Shown here piece by piece: positions 1-12,112 of a stretch of DNA of 64,000 nt; within the stretch, counting starts at the first letter, position 1, and each line of letters opens with the position of its first letter. The notes below the pieces were generated by a model, which saw only the letters and a program-made list of their open reading frames with translations, searched no databases and was not told the origin of the DNA. Origin of the DNA: Notospermus geniculatus (lineage: Eukaryota > Nemertea > Pilidiophora > Heteronemertea > Lineidae); NCBI GenBank assembly GCA_002633025.1, contig NMRB01001618.1:72223-136222 (forward strand), written 5' to 3'. The position numbers and the translations under genes are program-made.

Positions 1-775
1 GTACATAAGTACAATGGCACCGACAAAACGTAGTCCCCCAAGAGCGGATCCCAGGATTGTGATAAAAGGGGGAGGGCACAGAAGGCCACAGGCGGACCAA
101 TGAAGGCGTAGTGAAGCCATGGCGGCGCCTTGGGGATCTCCTCCAGAAAACTTTGAAATCTAGAAGGCCGTTCCAGCATCTGAGCAAATCTGTGGCATTG
201 AACATGTTGAAAAAGGGATAAATTTTTCTAACGTTGGTCACCGAAAAATAGGGAGGAGGGGCACGGGTCGGGTCTGCCCCGGATCCGCGCCTGGTCCCTG
301 GGCCGTAGAGAGAGCGCACGGCGATGGCGTTGCTGGCTGTCGGTCGAGAAAAAGTGGCAATACTTGGCTCCTTTGATATTTTATCGCGATCAAGTAATTT
401 GTAATTTACGGTAGGCCTAGTCATGAAGTTTGCCAATCGCACTCCACTATGGAACATTTTAAATGACGAATATGGGGATTGCCACCTAGGCCTACTTGCT
501 GTCCGTCGTCACATGAAGTGCACACTCTACTCCCGCCATCTGCGCCGGCTGTTCAGGGCTTTCGTTACACTCGTCCCCAGTGTATACTTGGCCATAGGTA
601 TAGAGCGCGGGTAAACATTGTGGACAGCGGTTTGAAGCTGCGGAGGACGAAACGAATTTGATCCCCGCGCGGTTATCACGGAGCCCATTTAGCGTCCTTA
701 TCCAGTAACGACGCAACCGACGGCAAAAATTCATCTTGCAGGGAGAGGAATGTCCGTCTGTAGGCCTAATAAAAA
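1..775. other. Upstream non-coding stretch
   Basis: No convincing coding sequence is visible before the first exon of the glycosidase-like gene at 776. About positions 45-295 are a dispersed repeat ending in GGATCCG (listed separately). The rest is unremarkable sequence with scattered AGGCCTA words. A promoter must lie here if exon 1 is the true first exon, but I see no TATA box or other element I would defend. Confidence 0.5.
45..295 (+). repeat. GGATCC-ended dispersed element, diverged copy
   Basis: The segment opens with GCGGATCCCAGGATTG and closes with a GGGGCACGGG...GGATCCGCGCCTG block. The same ends and central order (GGGGGCACAG near one end, GGGGCACGGGTCGG near the other) occur in shorter copies at about 11930-12112 and 58984-59158. 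This copy is longer and diverged in its middle. It looks like a non-autonomous DNA element or an old repeat; no protein is encoded. Confidence 0.55.
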
Positions 776-3700
776 ATGGCATGTGTTGAAGAAACGAGGT
801 TAGAAGAAGATGCAGCTAGGGAGAAAAACTGGAAAAGATGGGGTCCATATCTATCTGAAAGACAGTGGGGGACTGTACGCGAAGATTATTCCCCAGACGG
901 CGACTGGTAAGTTGGTTGTCCGAAAATAGGTCATCAAACATGTCAAATGTCGGACGTAGGCCTAGGCCTTCCTTGTATTGTAGGCTAGGCATCGCCGCAT
1001 ATGGCATAGGCCTAGGCCTAGGGCCTGTGATGATGAGCAGGTAGGCCTAGGCCTAGGTCTAGGCCTGCCTGCGTGTCATGAGCCAGAGATGCCAACCCTA
1101 CGGATTTGCCCGTATTTTCTACGCATAGGCCTATTTGCCCCTCTTATGTTAGTACGCCCGTAGTCCCTTTTCCTACGCTACGCCCAAAAGGAAAAAAACT
1201 GTCGCTAAAAACAATCATTCAAATTTACCGCGAGCGCCAGCAGTAGTGGAGCGGCAATGACGAGAACCAGTCTATGACGAACATTGCCGAAGCAAAACCA
1301 ATCTCAAGCCGAACTGTGAGTCTCGCGCATGCACAGCACTTCAAGCAGTGTGTTCCACTACAGCATGTGTACGTATTCTTGCGTAGATTTGTGGCGGTTC
1401 ATCTCGTCGACGAGTCTCGTGTCGCCAGACCTTTTCACTTCTCTGCGACCCGAAATGGACGTCTGCTGCGTGGACAAGGGACTACTGACAACTACCATCA
1501 AATTACGGACAAACTGTAGATTTTGGGCAAAAATTACTGACAGGGGTAATTTTGAGGTTTGCATCTCTGCATGAGCCGATGTCATGACGAGGTACGTCGT
1601 AGGCCTAGCCTAGGGCAGGCCAAGGTATGGTATAGCCTAGCTGAGGCCTAAAAAAGGCTAAACCCTCCCTAGTTTAGTTACCCTCACACTAACTTAGAGT
1701 AGGCCTAACTAGGTCTAACACACCCGGCCAGATCCCCCATCCATCATTTTCATAAGCCTTTTCACGGATATAGCAGCGTGCAACGAATCACGGGAACGAA
1801 ACGGTACATGCCTCCTAGTGGCATCTAGTGGCGGAAGGTGAAACTCTAATGGCTTAATCATTGCGCTCGCTTCGCGCCTTCTCCACGTGTGGAAGACCTC
1901 CAATTTTTCTGCGTATGTACCATGGGCCACAGGCCCCCAGCCCTGGTGAGCTGTCAGAGGAGAATGACAGAAAAACCAATGTAATAACTTACCAGGCCTC
2001 TCAATTACATGACAGTTCTTACACCCTGTATTTTAGTTCCATAATTTGGGGATGTCAATGAGGAACCGGACGAACTAACGTCACGACGTGGCGCTGCGAT
2101 CGATGAGACCGAAGTTTCATTTTTCAACGTGATTTCAAGTCATTTCCATTAACTTCTGGCGTGAAATAAACCCTATTTTTTCGTTCGCATGACATTAAAA
2201 TTTGCGCCATCTTGTCGCGGATGAAAATTTCTGCAATTTCTTTGCTTTTTTTTCTTAAAATAAAGAGGTAGGATGGCGATAACGGCAACGTCTTTATCTC
2301 ATTTTTTCCTGTAGAAAAATGTACAGTAGATTTTTTCATGACGCAACGTCAGCACATAAAACGACGTCAATGACGTCGGTTCGGTCTCATCGATCGCTGC
2401 GCCGACCTGTCGGGATAAACGGCACGCCGGTTCCTCATTGATTTGGTGAGAACTTGAATAAAGTGCCTTGAAATAAACCTGAAGACCTTTTATTCAGTGC
2501 TGCATCACTCTTACTTAGACATTGAGAAAGCATAACACTACAGGGCCATTTGGGCAGATCTTGTAGAAATTTTCTCCCTCTTCTTGTCATTTTGCCCTAT
2601 TTTGGGGACAGCTTTGACCCTAATTTGGGGACATTTTGGGCACCAGCTAATTTGGGCTACACCTTTAAATGGTGTGAAAATCATGCAATTGAGAGGCCTG
2701 CTTACTAAACGGGCTCTAATGAAACTTAAGATCCTTATTTTTATCAACAAACACTAATTATCCCGCTTGCTGGCCCTAGTGACATTGTCTGAGCGAGTAA
2801 TTTTTTACATCATTTTACACGTTTCGCTGATGCGGCGGCCATTTTGTACAGTGCATCCACCTGTGCTGTACACTGGTCTCCTGCCCATGAAAATGCCCCG
2901 CTGTATGATTTGCAGAGTGTTTCGCTGGTAGAGTACCAGTCTGACCTTAAAGTGTTGCTCTTTAAAGCTGTGATTATTGAGTGCGATGTCAAATATTTAT
3001 GTACCGGTACTTACCGGTATTCAAACACTTGTTTGTTGATATTCTGGGATAAAATTTCTTTGGCACACTAAAGATTCAGGTGCACAGCAATTGAGCATGT
3101 TGAGGACTTGTGAATTACATACAAAGCCTGCTTTGCTGTAGGATTCCCCATTGATTTGACAAATCATGGTTTGACACTCAAATGACTTGGTTGCTTAAGA
3201 CATGAACATTGATTAGACAGATTTCTTGAGTCCTCATCAGAATTTCACACCATGTGTGTTGCAGTTGGAACTACCTCTCACATGATGAGGCCAGAAGTAG
3301 AGCATATAGATGGGGTGAAGATGGTTTATTGGGCATCACCGACAGGCAGTGTCGCCTTTGTGTTGCCTTGGCACTTTGGAATGAAAAAGATCCAATTTTG
3401 AAAGAGCGTCTTTTTGGCCTTACTGGACCAGAGGTATGTAAAATCAATGTCTGTAGGTCTTTGATAAAGTGACGTAATGACCAAATCAAAGAAATGAGTA
3501 TACCCACAATTTGACTGAGAACTACAAAGGGGACTTCCTGAAAATGGAGGTAAAGTGAACCTGTTAACCTGTTAACTGGTTAAAAATAATTGCCCCAGGA
3601 AACATAATTATGGAAACATGCCTCACACAACACTGTTATGTCCTCGGCTTCACAAATGTTCCAGGTTCCAGATTCAGGGACTTCATTTCTTCTTTTAAGT

Positions 3701-6700
3701 AGTTGTCAAATTGTCTATCTACCAGCTGCCACTATCCACTTAGGATGAACTGGACTTGAGTAATCACCCTGGCTCTACATGTAGATCCAAACTTCGTCAT
3801 GTGGATAAAGTAGCAGTGTCAGCTGTTGCATTGCCATTGTTGTTGCATCTGGTTTTGCACTCCTTTAGTTCAATTTTCTGAATATCTCAACCACTCGAAA
3901 GCTTTGTCACAATATCAGATTTGGTTTGTTTGGACAATTGAGTCATCTATGACAACCATGACTTGACTTTTTCCCCAGGGAAACCATGGTGAAGATGTGA
4001 AGGAGCTGTACTATTATATTGACAGTACCCCCTGTCATACCTACATGAAGGCACTCTACAAATACCCCCAGGCTGAGTACCCATATGGTGCGCTTGTTGA
4101 TGAAAACAGAAAAAGGGGGATCCAGCAGCCAGAATTTGAACTGGAGGACACAGGTATGCTACATGTACAATTATTTTATTAGGCCTAGGCCTACTTTGTT
4201 GGTGGGTCTTTTTTTGCTCTGCCAATCTGATTCATTTGATAAAGTCTACTGCACTTGCTTTTCAGGTATATTCAATGATGGTCGCTACTGGGATGTGTTT
4301 GCAGAGTATGCAAAGAATGCACCGGATGACATCCTATGTAAATACACTGTCATTAACCAGGGTCCCGAGACTGCCACTCTGCACATCCTTCCCACTGTGT
4401 GGTATAGAAACACTTGGATATGGGGATGTACACATGAGGTAAGAATAAAATTGACCCCCCCCCTCTGTATGTCCACATGCTGTATTTCTTCTGAACAATG
4501 GAACTTAAGTCATGAGAATCTCTCTTGCTGGTCAAATTTAATAGTTTTCATTCATCCACCATCTGGCGTGTAAACATACCATAATTGATTCTTGTCAATT
4601 GTAAACAACTGTTGATGGAAGCAATGCTTTCATTTCCAGGGCTGTACAGTAAAACCTAACATCTTAAAGCAAACTGCAACTAAGGTTGAAGGGAAACATC
4701 AGACTCTTGGTAAGTGAGCGGTGTGTCCAAGTGTCAAAGTGAGGTAGTCTTGGACATGTTGGATCTCTTATCTTTGATGTTTCCTTTACTTCTGTTGCCC
4801 CTCCTTTCTTGGATACAGTACATCTGCATCGAGGATCCATAAATCCATTACAGTTCATTCAAAGTTATTCACAATGATGTGACTGATGACGTTGATTGCT
4901 GGTCTTAACATTAGGAAATAAATTGAGTCAATCATGATGATCCAATGTGCATTTCAGGAAAAACAGTCTGTGAATTTGATCTTCACCCAGATGGATCTAC
5001 TCCAGAGCTGTTGTTCACTGAGAATGAAACAAATACCGTCAAGTTGTTCGGTATTGATAGCTACACCACCTATGTCAAAGATGCCTTTCACAGATACATT
5101 GTGAATGGTATGTGTCAAGTTTGCTAACAGTAAAATCGTGTTTATCATTGTTTCTTATAGAAAGCCCATGACTGAACAGCTCTCTGAGGAGGGTTTTTTC
5201 CGTGAGTTGTGAACTGAATTTAACAGTCACATACATGTATCAGCTGTAACAGGAATATTCTTACCCAGATATCCAGACCCAGACCCAGACTATTTTATAC
5301 CCAAGGCAATTTGCCTCTCACTTGTTCAGTGTTTTGTGACAGTGAAAGTGGAGATTACCTTGTGTGTCAACTACCTTGCAGGTGAAAAAGATGCAATCAT
5401 TCCCAAAGGGAGGGGAACAAAGGTAGCAGCACATTACATCCTCAAAGTTGCCCCAGGTGAAAAAGCAGTCATCAGATTGAGATTTTACCCCAGCGATGCC
5501 AAACCAGACATATCATTTGGTGAAGAATTTGAAGAAATTTTTGCAGAAAGGAAGGATGATGCAGATGATTTCTATGAAAAGGTGGGGTCCACCAAATAAA
5601 CCTCATTTGCCTTGTGTATATCACTTCAGCTGCATCTCTTGTTGTCCTCTCCATGATATACCACTTGGAAAAATGTTTTGTTCAAATACTTTATCAGTAA
5701 ATAATTTTCTATTGCCATCCACTTTTGCTGTTACTCAGGAGTATTTCTGTTGTGTGTTGAAACAATATTATGATTTTTTTATTTCGATTTTTTTCCCCAG
5801 CACATTCCAAATACCTGTCCGAAAGAAAGAGACATTGCGCGCCAGGCACTCGCTGGTGTGTTCTGGAGTAAACAGTTCTACCATTACATTATAAAAGATT
5901 GGTTGAATGGAGACCGAGACCAACCTTCACCACCTGAGAGCAGGAAGAATGGAAGGAATGCCGACTGGAAACATCTCTTCAACCGTGATGTAGTTTCCAT
6001 GCCTGACAAGTGGGAATACCCTTGGGTAGGATGTAATACAATGGTGGGAGGGTAATGGTCATACCACTAAGCACAGTAACATGTTGTTTTGTGTCTGAAG
6101 CTGCGTTGACATCTGGACCGATCTGAGACCAAATTCCCCAATTCGCATTCAGGAATGCGCATTGGCTAGGCCGGTCTAGCTTAAGGCGCGTTCACACTAC
6201 AAAGTTTTTAATGCGATCTCAGGCCGGTCTATCGAGTCCGCTTCTTGTAGCGATCTCAGGCCGATTCAGGTACCCTAGGCCGGTATAGACATGCGCCTGA
6301 ACAGTTTGGAGCGATCCAGTCAGTGCGGTGACAATACGTGCCAAACTGTAAACCGAATCGGCCTGAGATTGCTACAAGAAGCGGACTCGCTAGACCGACC
6401 TGAGATCGCATTAAAAACTTTGTAGTATGAACGGTCAATGTGCACAAACTGTTTAGGCCAGTCTCAGATCGCTTTAAAGTGCTAAATGTGAACATGCCTT
6501 GAGTATAAAGTCTTCATTGCCCAGGTTGTTCTCTTGATTGCCTCAGTTGTAATTCTAAAGGAATGATTGCCATTGGATATACTATGATTGCCATTGGATA
6601 TACTAGCTCGGGCTTCTTATCCAGCAGAAGATTCATATTGTAGGAATGATACTCGCCCTTCTTCCAATATGTACACAGGGACATTTCTATCTTCAGTATG

Positions 6701-9700
6701 CAGTATGGGACCTTGCTTTCCACATGATGGCAATAAAGGACATTGATAACAACTTTGCCAAAGACCAACTCCTCCTGTTCCTCAGGGAATGGTACATGCA
6801 TCCCAATGGCCAGGTATGTTAAAGGTAACACTTCCTGGCCTTTCTGAATTCATGTTTGTATTATGCTTATACTACTCTTCATCCTTTTTGTCCTTCGTTA
6901 CTTCTACAATCACCACCAGCTGATTGTTTCTTCTTATAGATACCAGCCTATGAATTTGCCCTTAATGATGTCAACCCTCCTGTCCATGTAATGGCGGTGC
7001 TTAGCGCATGGAGAAATAGTGGACCCAGAGGCGATAGGGATGATCTTTTCCTGCGGAGGTGCTTTCAAAAGTTGTTGCTGAATTTCACCTGGTATGTCAC
7101 CATTGATCTTTCTTTGAATGTCAAAAACTGCAAAACTAGTCCAGAAATTTCCCTTATTCTTACAAGCTAGATTGCTGGACTTGTATCTGATTTGGGACAA
7201 GGGGACTGAAAGTTTATCTTCGGGTAGTGTTCTTTTCTGGTCATATTTCAGCTACAAATAGGATACTTGTATATCATGTTGCAGGTGGGTGAATCGCAAG
7301 GACCCATCTGGCAAGAACCTCTTTGCTGGCGGATTTTTAGGACTCGATAACATTGGAGTATTTGACAGATCAAAGCCCTTACCAGGTGGATACGAACTTC
7401 AGCAGGTACCAACATGTAGGGCACAACTTCACATAGAGGACTAGAGCTAGCTCAAAATGTCCTTTTGCCAAAATTTAGGCCAAATATGATTACTGAATTA
7501 GCCAATTTTTTAGCTCACCTGGTGAGCTATTGTCGTGGGTCTGCGTCCGTCGTCCGTCGTCGTCGTCGTCGTCGTCCGTCGTCGTCGTCCGTTAGCAGGG
7601 CACGTTTCGTAACCACTGGAGCTATTGATCTGAAACTTGGTACATATATACCCCTAGGTAAGATGACCTACGACACCAAGTTTCGGTCCGGTTCGACTCT
7701 TAGCTTGGCCACCAGGTGGCGGAAACCAAAAACACAAAAAGTGCAATAACTCCTGAACTAGCCACAGAAAAGAAGCAACAATTAGTAATTTCATTTTTCA
7801 ACATATATACAAATATTCAAATCACAATGCATTTCAAACCTGTGATTTGAATATTTGTATATATGTTGAAAAATGAAATTACTAATTGTTGCTTCTTTTC
7901 TGTGGCTATTTGGATATTTGAACTCTCTGCCAAAAGTGAACTCCTGAACTAATGACTGGATCACCTCCAAATTTTTATCATAGGTGTATCTACAGAGGGT
8001 ACATTACATATTTAACGGGTTTTTGATTTGACCTACTTTTCAAGGTCACAGAGGTCAAAGTTCAAAATTTTGCCTTTTGGTGGCACATTTCTTAACCGCG
8101 GGTGCTATTGACCTGAAACTTGGTACATATATACCCCTATGTCAGATGACCTGTGACACCAAGTTTCGGTCCGATTCGACTATTAGCTTGGCCACCAGGT
8201 GGCGGAAACCAANTCCATTGTTGATGCAATGAATAATTTTGGGACATCAGGTAATCCTTAATGGTTGTGCATAGATTAAAAGTGCCTTTTTGTGTTGAAT
8301 ACACATCCTTTGTGCTAGTGGCAAAAGAATGTTGTGATAGTATTACGCTGTTTCAACTGTTCAAAGTACCAGGGTTCTGCCGCTGCTGGTCGGCGCCAGA
8401 CAGCCCCGTCCAGGACGCAGAAATGCCGACTGACACTCAGCCTAAAAAGAGCATTTTCCGACTATCAGAACTAACGAAGTGTGCCACGAGAGAAGCCCAC
8501 CACGCACACTTCTGAATTTCCTTTCTGTTCCCATTCATCAAATGTGCTTCCCGGTGGGGCTTCCTGACATAGTTCTGGCCAACGACAACAACGGCGGGCT
8601 GCCTAAGTTGCAATAGATTGGTGGATCGAGGTCATTTTGATCTCATTATTTCGACTCTCATGTGCTAGGAAATCGCATTTCAGCAAGTCTAGATTTCAAA
8701 TTTTTCTGGGGGAGTTTTTCTGGGCCCCCAGACCACCGTTTCGACCGGCACACTCGTTCAGTCCTGGGCAGAACCCTGAAGTGCCGGTACCCTGCTTTGG
8801 CATTGTGTGATTTCAGATTGGCAGTGGAAACAAAGGTGCCTGTTGACCTTCAAATTGTCAGTTCGCTTTGCACCATTCTAAATGTTGTATGTCATTGTTG
8901 AAAAATTTACAGTCTCTCCTTCATTCTTCCAAAGGTCTGTGGAACGATGAGGAGGGCTTCTACTATGACCACCTGACATCCCGTGGTGGTTGCTCACTCC
9001 CACTGAAGATACGTTCCTTGGTGGGGATTGTGCCGATGTTCGCCTGCCTTGTCTTGGAAGATCAGAAAATAAAGAAGCTGCCAGGGTTTTATAAAAGAAC
9101 CCAATGGTTCCTGGCAAACAGGAAGGATCTAAGTGATCAGGTTTGAATCCGGATTGAAGGCAGATATCACTGAATTTCAGAATGATACTTCAACTTGTAT
9201 GTCTCAAATGTCTCCATAATCTGTTCTTTGCATTTTTTGCACTGGTACCGGTACTTGGTTCATATTGCGGTGTTGCTCCTCAGATAGGCAGAGCTGTTCC
9301 AAATTAACCCTTGATCTGCAGATATTTCTTGCAGATTTCCTTCATGGCAAAGGGTGTTGGTGAGAGAAAGGATTCCTTGATGTTGGCCATTCCAACCAAG
9401 GATCAACTGATGATGATCCTCAAGTACCTCTTGGACGAAGAGGAATTCTTGTCTCCTTATGGTATTCGCTCGTTGTCAAAAGTAAGGAAAATATCTATCC
9501 TGGCTCCAGATTCACAAAGTGAGAGACTGTATACCCCACATTCTCACAAGCCTTTAGTATTTGTGATCTGCTCGAATGTGAGTCAGGAGGGTAATGAGGT
9601 ACACAACTTGTTACTAACGTAAATGTTAGAGGTTTACACTTGGCGGAAAATATATGTTTTTCATGTGACCGGGGACAAGACACTAAGATGTAGTGCTACG

Positions 9701-10685
9701 AAATAACTTTTCTTGCTGCAGTTTCATGAGAAGCATCCCTACATCTTGAAGATGGATGGGGAGGAGCATAGGGTGCAGTATGTGCCTGGTGAATCCAATA
9801 CATACCTGTTCGGTGGTAACAGTAACTGGAGAGGTCCAATCTGGTTCCCAAGTGAGTTAAACTAGAACTAATCCCTTGGCAGGTGCACTTGAAAGAGCAT
9901 CTCTTTGATAGTCATATAATTGTATCATAGAGAAATTAGTATCTCAATAAGGCAACTTCTTCTTCTGTGTTCTAAACTTTGTTCTCAGGCTGTTCATCTC
10001 TTTGCATGGTAAGGTGATAAATGCCTGGGAGGATCTCGGTTTCATATTAATCATATTGCCATCTCAGCCGTTGTGACTCTTACCCAAGTCTACAGGTACA
10101 CATTGCATGGTAATGTGGCTCTTTTTGGTACTTGTAAAAGAAAAACGCAACACATTACCTCATGAATATTGACGACCCTTTTCTTCTTTCAGTGAATTTC
10201 CTAATTGTCGAAATTCTCAAGAGGTATGACTTTTACTATGGTGAGACGCTGAAGGTTGAGTGCCCAACTGGTTCAGGAAATTTCATGCGGCTCAAGGAAG
10301 TTGGTTTGGAAATCTCACAGCGCCTGTGCAAACTCTTCAAGCCTGATGGCAATGGCTTCAGACCATGCCATGGAGATTCTGAACTCTACGCCAAGGACCC
10401 GAACTTCAAAGATCTCCTTTTATTCTACGAATATTTCCATGGAGACACTGGAAAGGGCATTGGTGCAAGGTAATCACATTGTGCACTAATTGTAATTACA
10501 CCAAGTGTCTGGAAATAACTGAATGTCAAATTTTCGTAGTTTCCATTCATTTGGTAGTATTAAAACTCGCGTGAATACACTGCATTAAAATTCCCTCATT
10601 TTGTCATTGCAGCCACCAAACTGGTTGGACGGCCCTCATCGTGAATTGCCTCAAGAATTCCTGGTCGGGTGGCAATGCAAAGTAG
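776..10685 (+). CDS. Glycoside hydrolase family 63-like (MGH1-like) protein
   Basis: Seventeen exons: 776-906, 3265-3433, 3979-4153, 4266-4438, 4640-4709, 4958-5107, 5382-5581, 5801-6025, 6697-6813, 6940-7091, 7285-7405, 8214-8250 (partial), 8935-9140, 9335-9481, 9722-9851, 10193-10469, 10613-10685. All junctions are GT-AG and phases match, giving 850 visible residues. No signal peptide is seen, so the protein is probably cytosolic. I recognise the family from [20 protein letters not shown] at the N-terminus, YAVWDLAFH (about residues 432-440), [10 protein letters not shown], and [10 protein letters not shown] near the end. This is the GH63 and mannosylglycerate-hydrolase-like (alpha/alpha)6-barrel group that includes yeast YMR196W. 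The Asp of WDLAFH is a candidate general acid by family analogy. The substrate is unknown. Exon 12 is cut off by the n at 8213, so roughly 40 residues are probably absent from the assembly rather than from the gene. Confidence 0.9.
957..1070. repeat. AGGCCTA-rich low-complexity patch
   Basis: The hexamer AGGCCT and its partner CCTAGG recur many times within about 110 bases, directly after the first exon of the glycosidase-like gene. The same word is scattered through the whole window, for example near 486, 1120, 1601, 4182, 16092, 20566 and 21793. It is self-complementary, so strand cannot be assigned. Confidence 0.7.
2056..2440. mobile_element. Fold-back MITE in intron 1 of the glycosidase gene
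   Basis: Perfect 14-base terminal inverted repeats CAATGAGGAACCGG and CCGGTTCCTCATTG bound a 385-bp segment. A second inner inverted pair lies at about 2090-2115 and 2370-2405 (GCGCTGCGATCGATGAGACCGAA and its complement). There is no coding capacity. A related GGCGCTGCGACCGTATC inverted pair occurs at about 12787 and 12915. Confidence 0.75.
6189..6433. mobile_element. Fold-back element in intron 8 of the glycosidase gene
   Basis: The left arm starts CGTTCACACTACAAAG at 6189, and its near-perfect complement ends CTTTGTAGTATGAACG at 6433. The arms are about 75-80 bases and include a GATCTCAGGCCGGTCT block that is also echoed outside the arms at 6118 and 6455, suggesting nested or repeated insertion. 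It is a non-coding MITE-like hairpin. Confidence 0.7.
7505..8212 (+). repeat. GGTGAGCTATT / CGT-rich dispersed repeat
   Basis: It begins GCTCACCTGGTGAGCTATTG, then a run of CGTCGTCGT trinucleotides, then GGGCACGTTTCGTAACC and a long conserved body with GGCCACCAGGTGGCGGAAACC. The body is repeated in the opposite orientation at 57775-58745. The terminal block (ATTGACCTGAAACTTGGTACATATATACCCC and onward) occurs twice, at about 7624 and 8108. The right end is cut by the n at 8213. A 148-bp hairpin is nested inside at 7760-7907. Confidence 0.75.
7760..7907. mobile_element. Near-perfect 67-bp-arm palindrome nested in the repeat
   Basis: The arms at 7760-7826 and 7841-7907 are complementary over 67 bases, starting AGCCACAGAAAAGAAGCAAC, around a 14-base loop. 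The direct repeat AACTCCTGAACT lies at 7748-7759 and again at 7939-7950. The homologous empty site, in the inverted copy near 58520, has that word once. The hairpin plus a 31-base tail is therefore a recent insertion with a 12-base flanking duplication. Confidence 0.75.
8213..8213. other. Single-n assembly join that truncates exon 12
   Basis: The dispersed repeat stops in mid-motif on the left, and the glycosidase exon begins in mid-exon (TCCATTGTTGATGCAATG) on the right, with no splice acceptor. Both truncations meet at this one base. It is best read as a gap of unknown size. Confidence 0.85.
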
Positions 10686-10817
10686 ATTACAGGAGAGTCA
10701 GATCACGAATCTGATCGGATGAAACTTGTCCCTGCAGGTGTAGAACACCTTGATCTTTAATAATATATGTGTAGATGTAGACAGAGACAGAGTTTATTAG
10801 ATTGTTGCTTTGATCAC

Positions 10818-10823
10818 AATAAA
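10818..10823 (+). terminator. Polyadenylation signal AATAAA of the glycosidase gene
   Basis: The first canonical AATAAA after the stop codon at 10683-10685, 132 bases downstream. It sits in AT-rich sequence and is followed by T-rich sequence. Confidence 0.55.
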
Positions 10824-11064
10824 TATTACATTTTTAGGACCTCTCGCGTGGACACTTTTGCAAGGGGGACATTGTTTTGTTCATTATTTTCTCCCTCCCT
10901 AATCAGGACACCTCGAAATTAAGGAGAGCATGTGTCAGTCCCAAAGGTGTCCTTAATAGAGAGGTTGGAGTGGACTTGTTATGACCCATTGTTTTTCATT
11001 GTGCACTTTCCACTTGGCTCTCTAAGATGGCTCATTGCGCATTCATCATAGAGATGTACGGAAC

Positions 11065-11111
11065 TAGCCATGTATGTGTGTTGGGAACTTCCCAACACAC
11101 ATACATGGCTA
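11065..11111. repeat. 47-base perfect palindrome
   Basis: TAGCCATGTATGTGTGTTGG plus GAA is followed at once by its complement ending CATACATGGCTA, with almost no loop. A second short pair, CTACACATAGATGTGTAG, follows at about 11125. It may be a tiny fold-back element; a polymerase hairpin artefact is less likely because the flanks differ. Confidence 0.65.
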
Positions 11112-11929
11112 CACATACACAGCTACACATAGATGTGTAGCTGTGATGTGTGAATCACAGCATGCAAGCATTCCGTACAGCTGTTACGGTATGGATACTT
11201 ATGTTAATAGTATGTCGGTGACCAAAATTAGATAAAAAATACATAAATTAGTTGATTTATATTTTAGTAACCACATCAGCTTTTGGTGTACGTAATAAGT
11301 TAGGGTGTTAATCTTCTTATCGAGTGTGCTGCTTTACTTTGCTACTTGTGCAATTTGTGATCTGTGCGGCTCATTCCACTTCGTAAAGATATTCTCCATA
11401 TGTGATAAAATAGGGGTTGAGTTGATGATATATGGTTATGCAATGCTTTCTGTGTATTTGTTTACCCCTAGGTGCTATCATTCAGAGTTGCTATCAAATT
11501 AATACACTGCTGACGTTTTTGTCATCCCTCAAGCATATACCGCAATTCTCTGCAGTCTCGCGTTCAGATTTTAATTTTACTTCAATTCCAATGTTTGGTG
11601 CTTGGGCCTCCTACAGCAAAAGGAATGTGCCAGTGCTGTTATGGCACTTGTCTTATTTGGCAGAATTGTTTGACTTGGCCTGCACCAATCAGGTGGATTA
11701 GATTGCGTGCGCTTGTTCGTGATATGTTATGCATTATGAATTGGGATAAGTATATCATCAGTCCAATAAATCATTCAAGGTACACATAATTTTAAAATCA
11801 AAATAGGCCTTTTCTGAAATGTTGACGAAGACAATATTGAAGTCTTCACTTGTTAACATAATGTATAACTGCTCTTATGTATATGTACAGTCGAAGACAT
11901 ATTTAAAAATATTGGATCGAGACCTCAAC

Positions 11930-12112
11930 AGGTGCGGATCGAAGGGGGGGGGGCACACCCGGCCCGTGCCCCCTCTATTTTGTGGAAAATCTTTAAAATT
12001 GACCAGGAAATTTCAAAATTTTGAAAGGATGTTAAAATTTGACCGAGGTTTTCCACGATGTGCGCTGTCTGTGCCCCCTCTTTCCCATGATTCTGGATCC
12101 GCCCCTGCTGAA
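11930..12112 (-). repeat. GGATCC-ended dispersed element, inverted copy
   Basis: Reverse-complemented, this segment aligns nearly base for base with 58984-59158: GGGGCGGATCCAGAATCATGG at the start, CGAGGTTTTCCACGATG-type sequence inside, GGGGGCACGGG near the end and a closing GGATCCG. The ends form imperfect inverted repeats around GGATCC. Confidence 0.75.

Noticed and set aside
9322-9334. Alternative acceptor for glycosidase exon 14 (CTGCAG at 9316-9321)
   Set aside because: Using it adds 13 bases and breaks the reading frame; the acceptor at 9334 keeps phase and family sequence.
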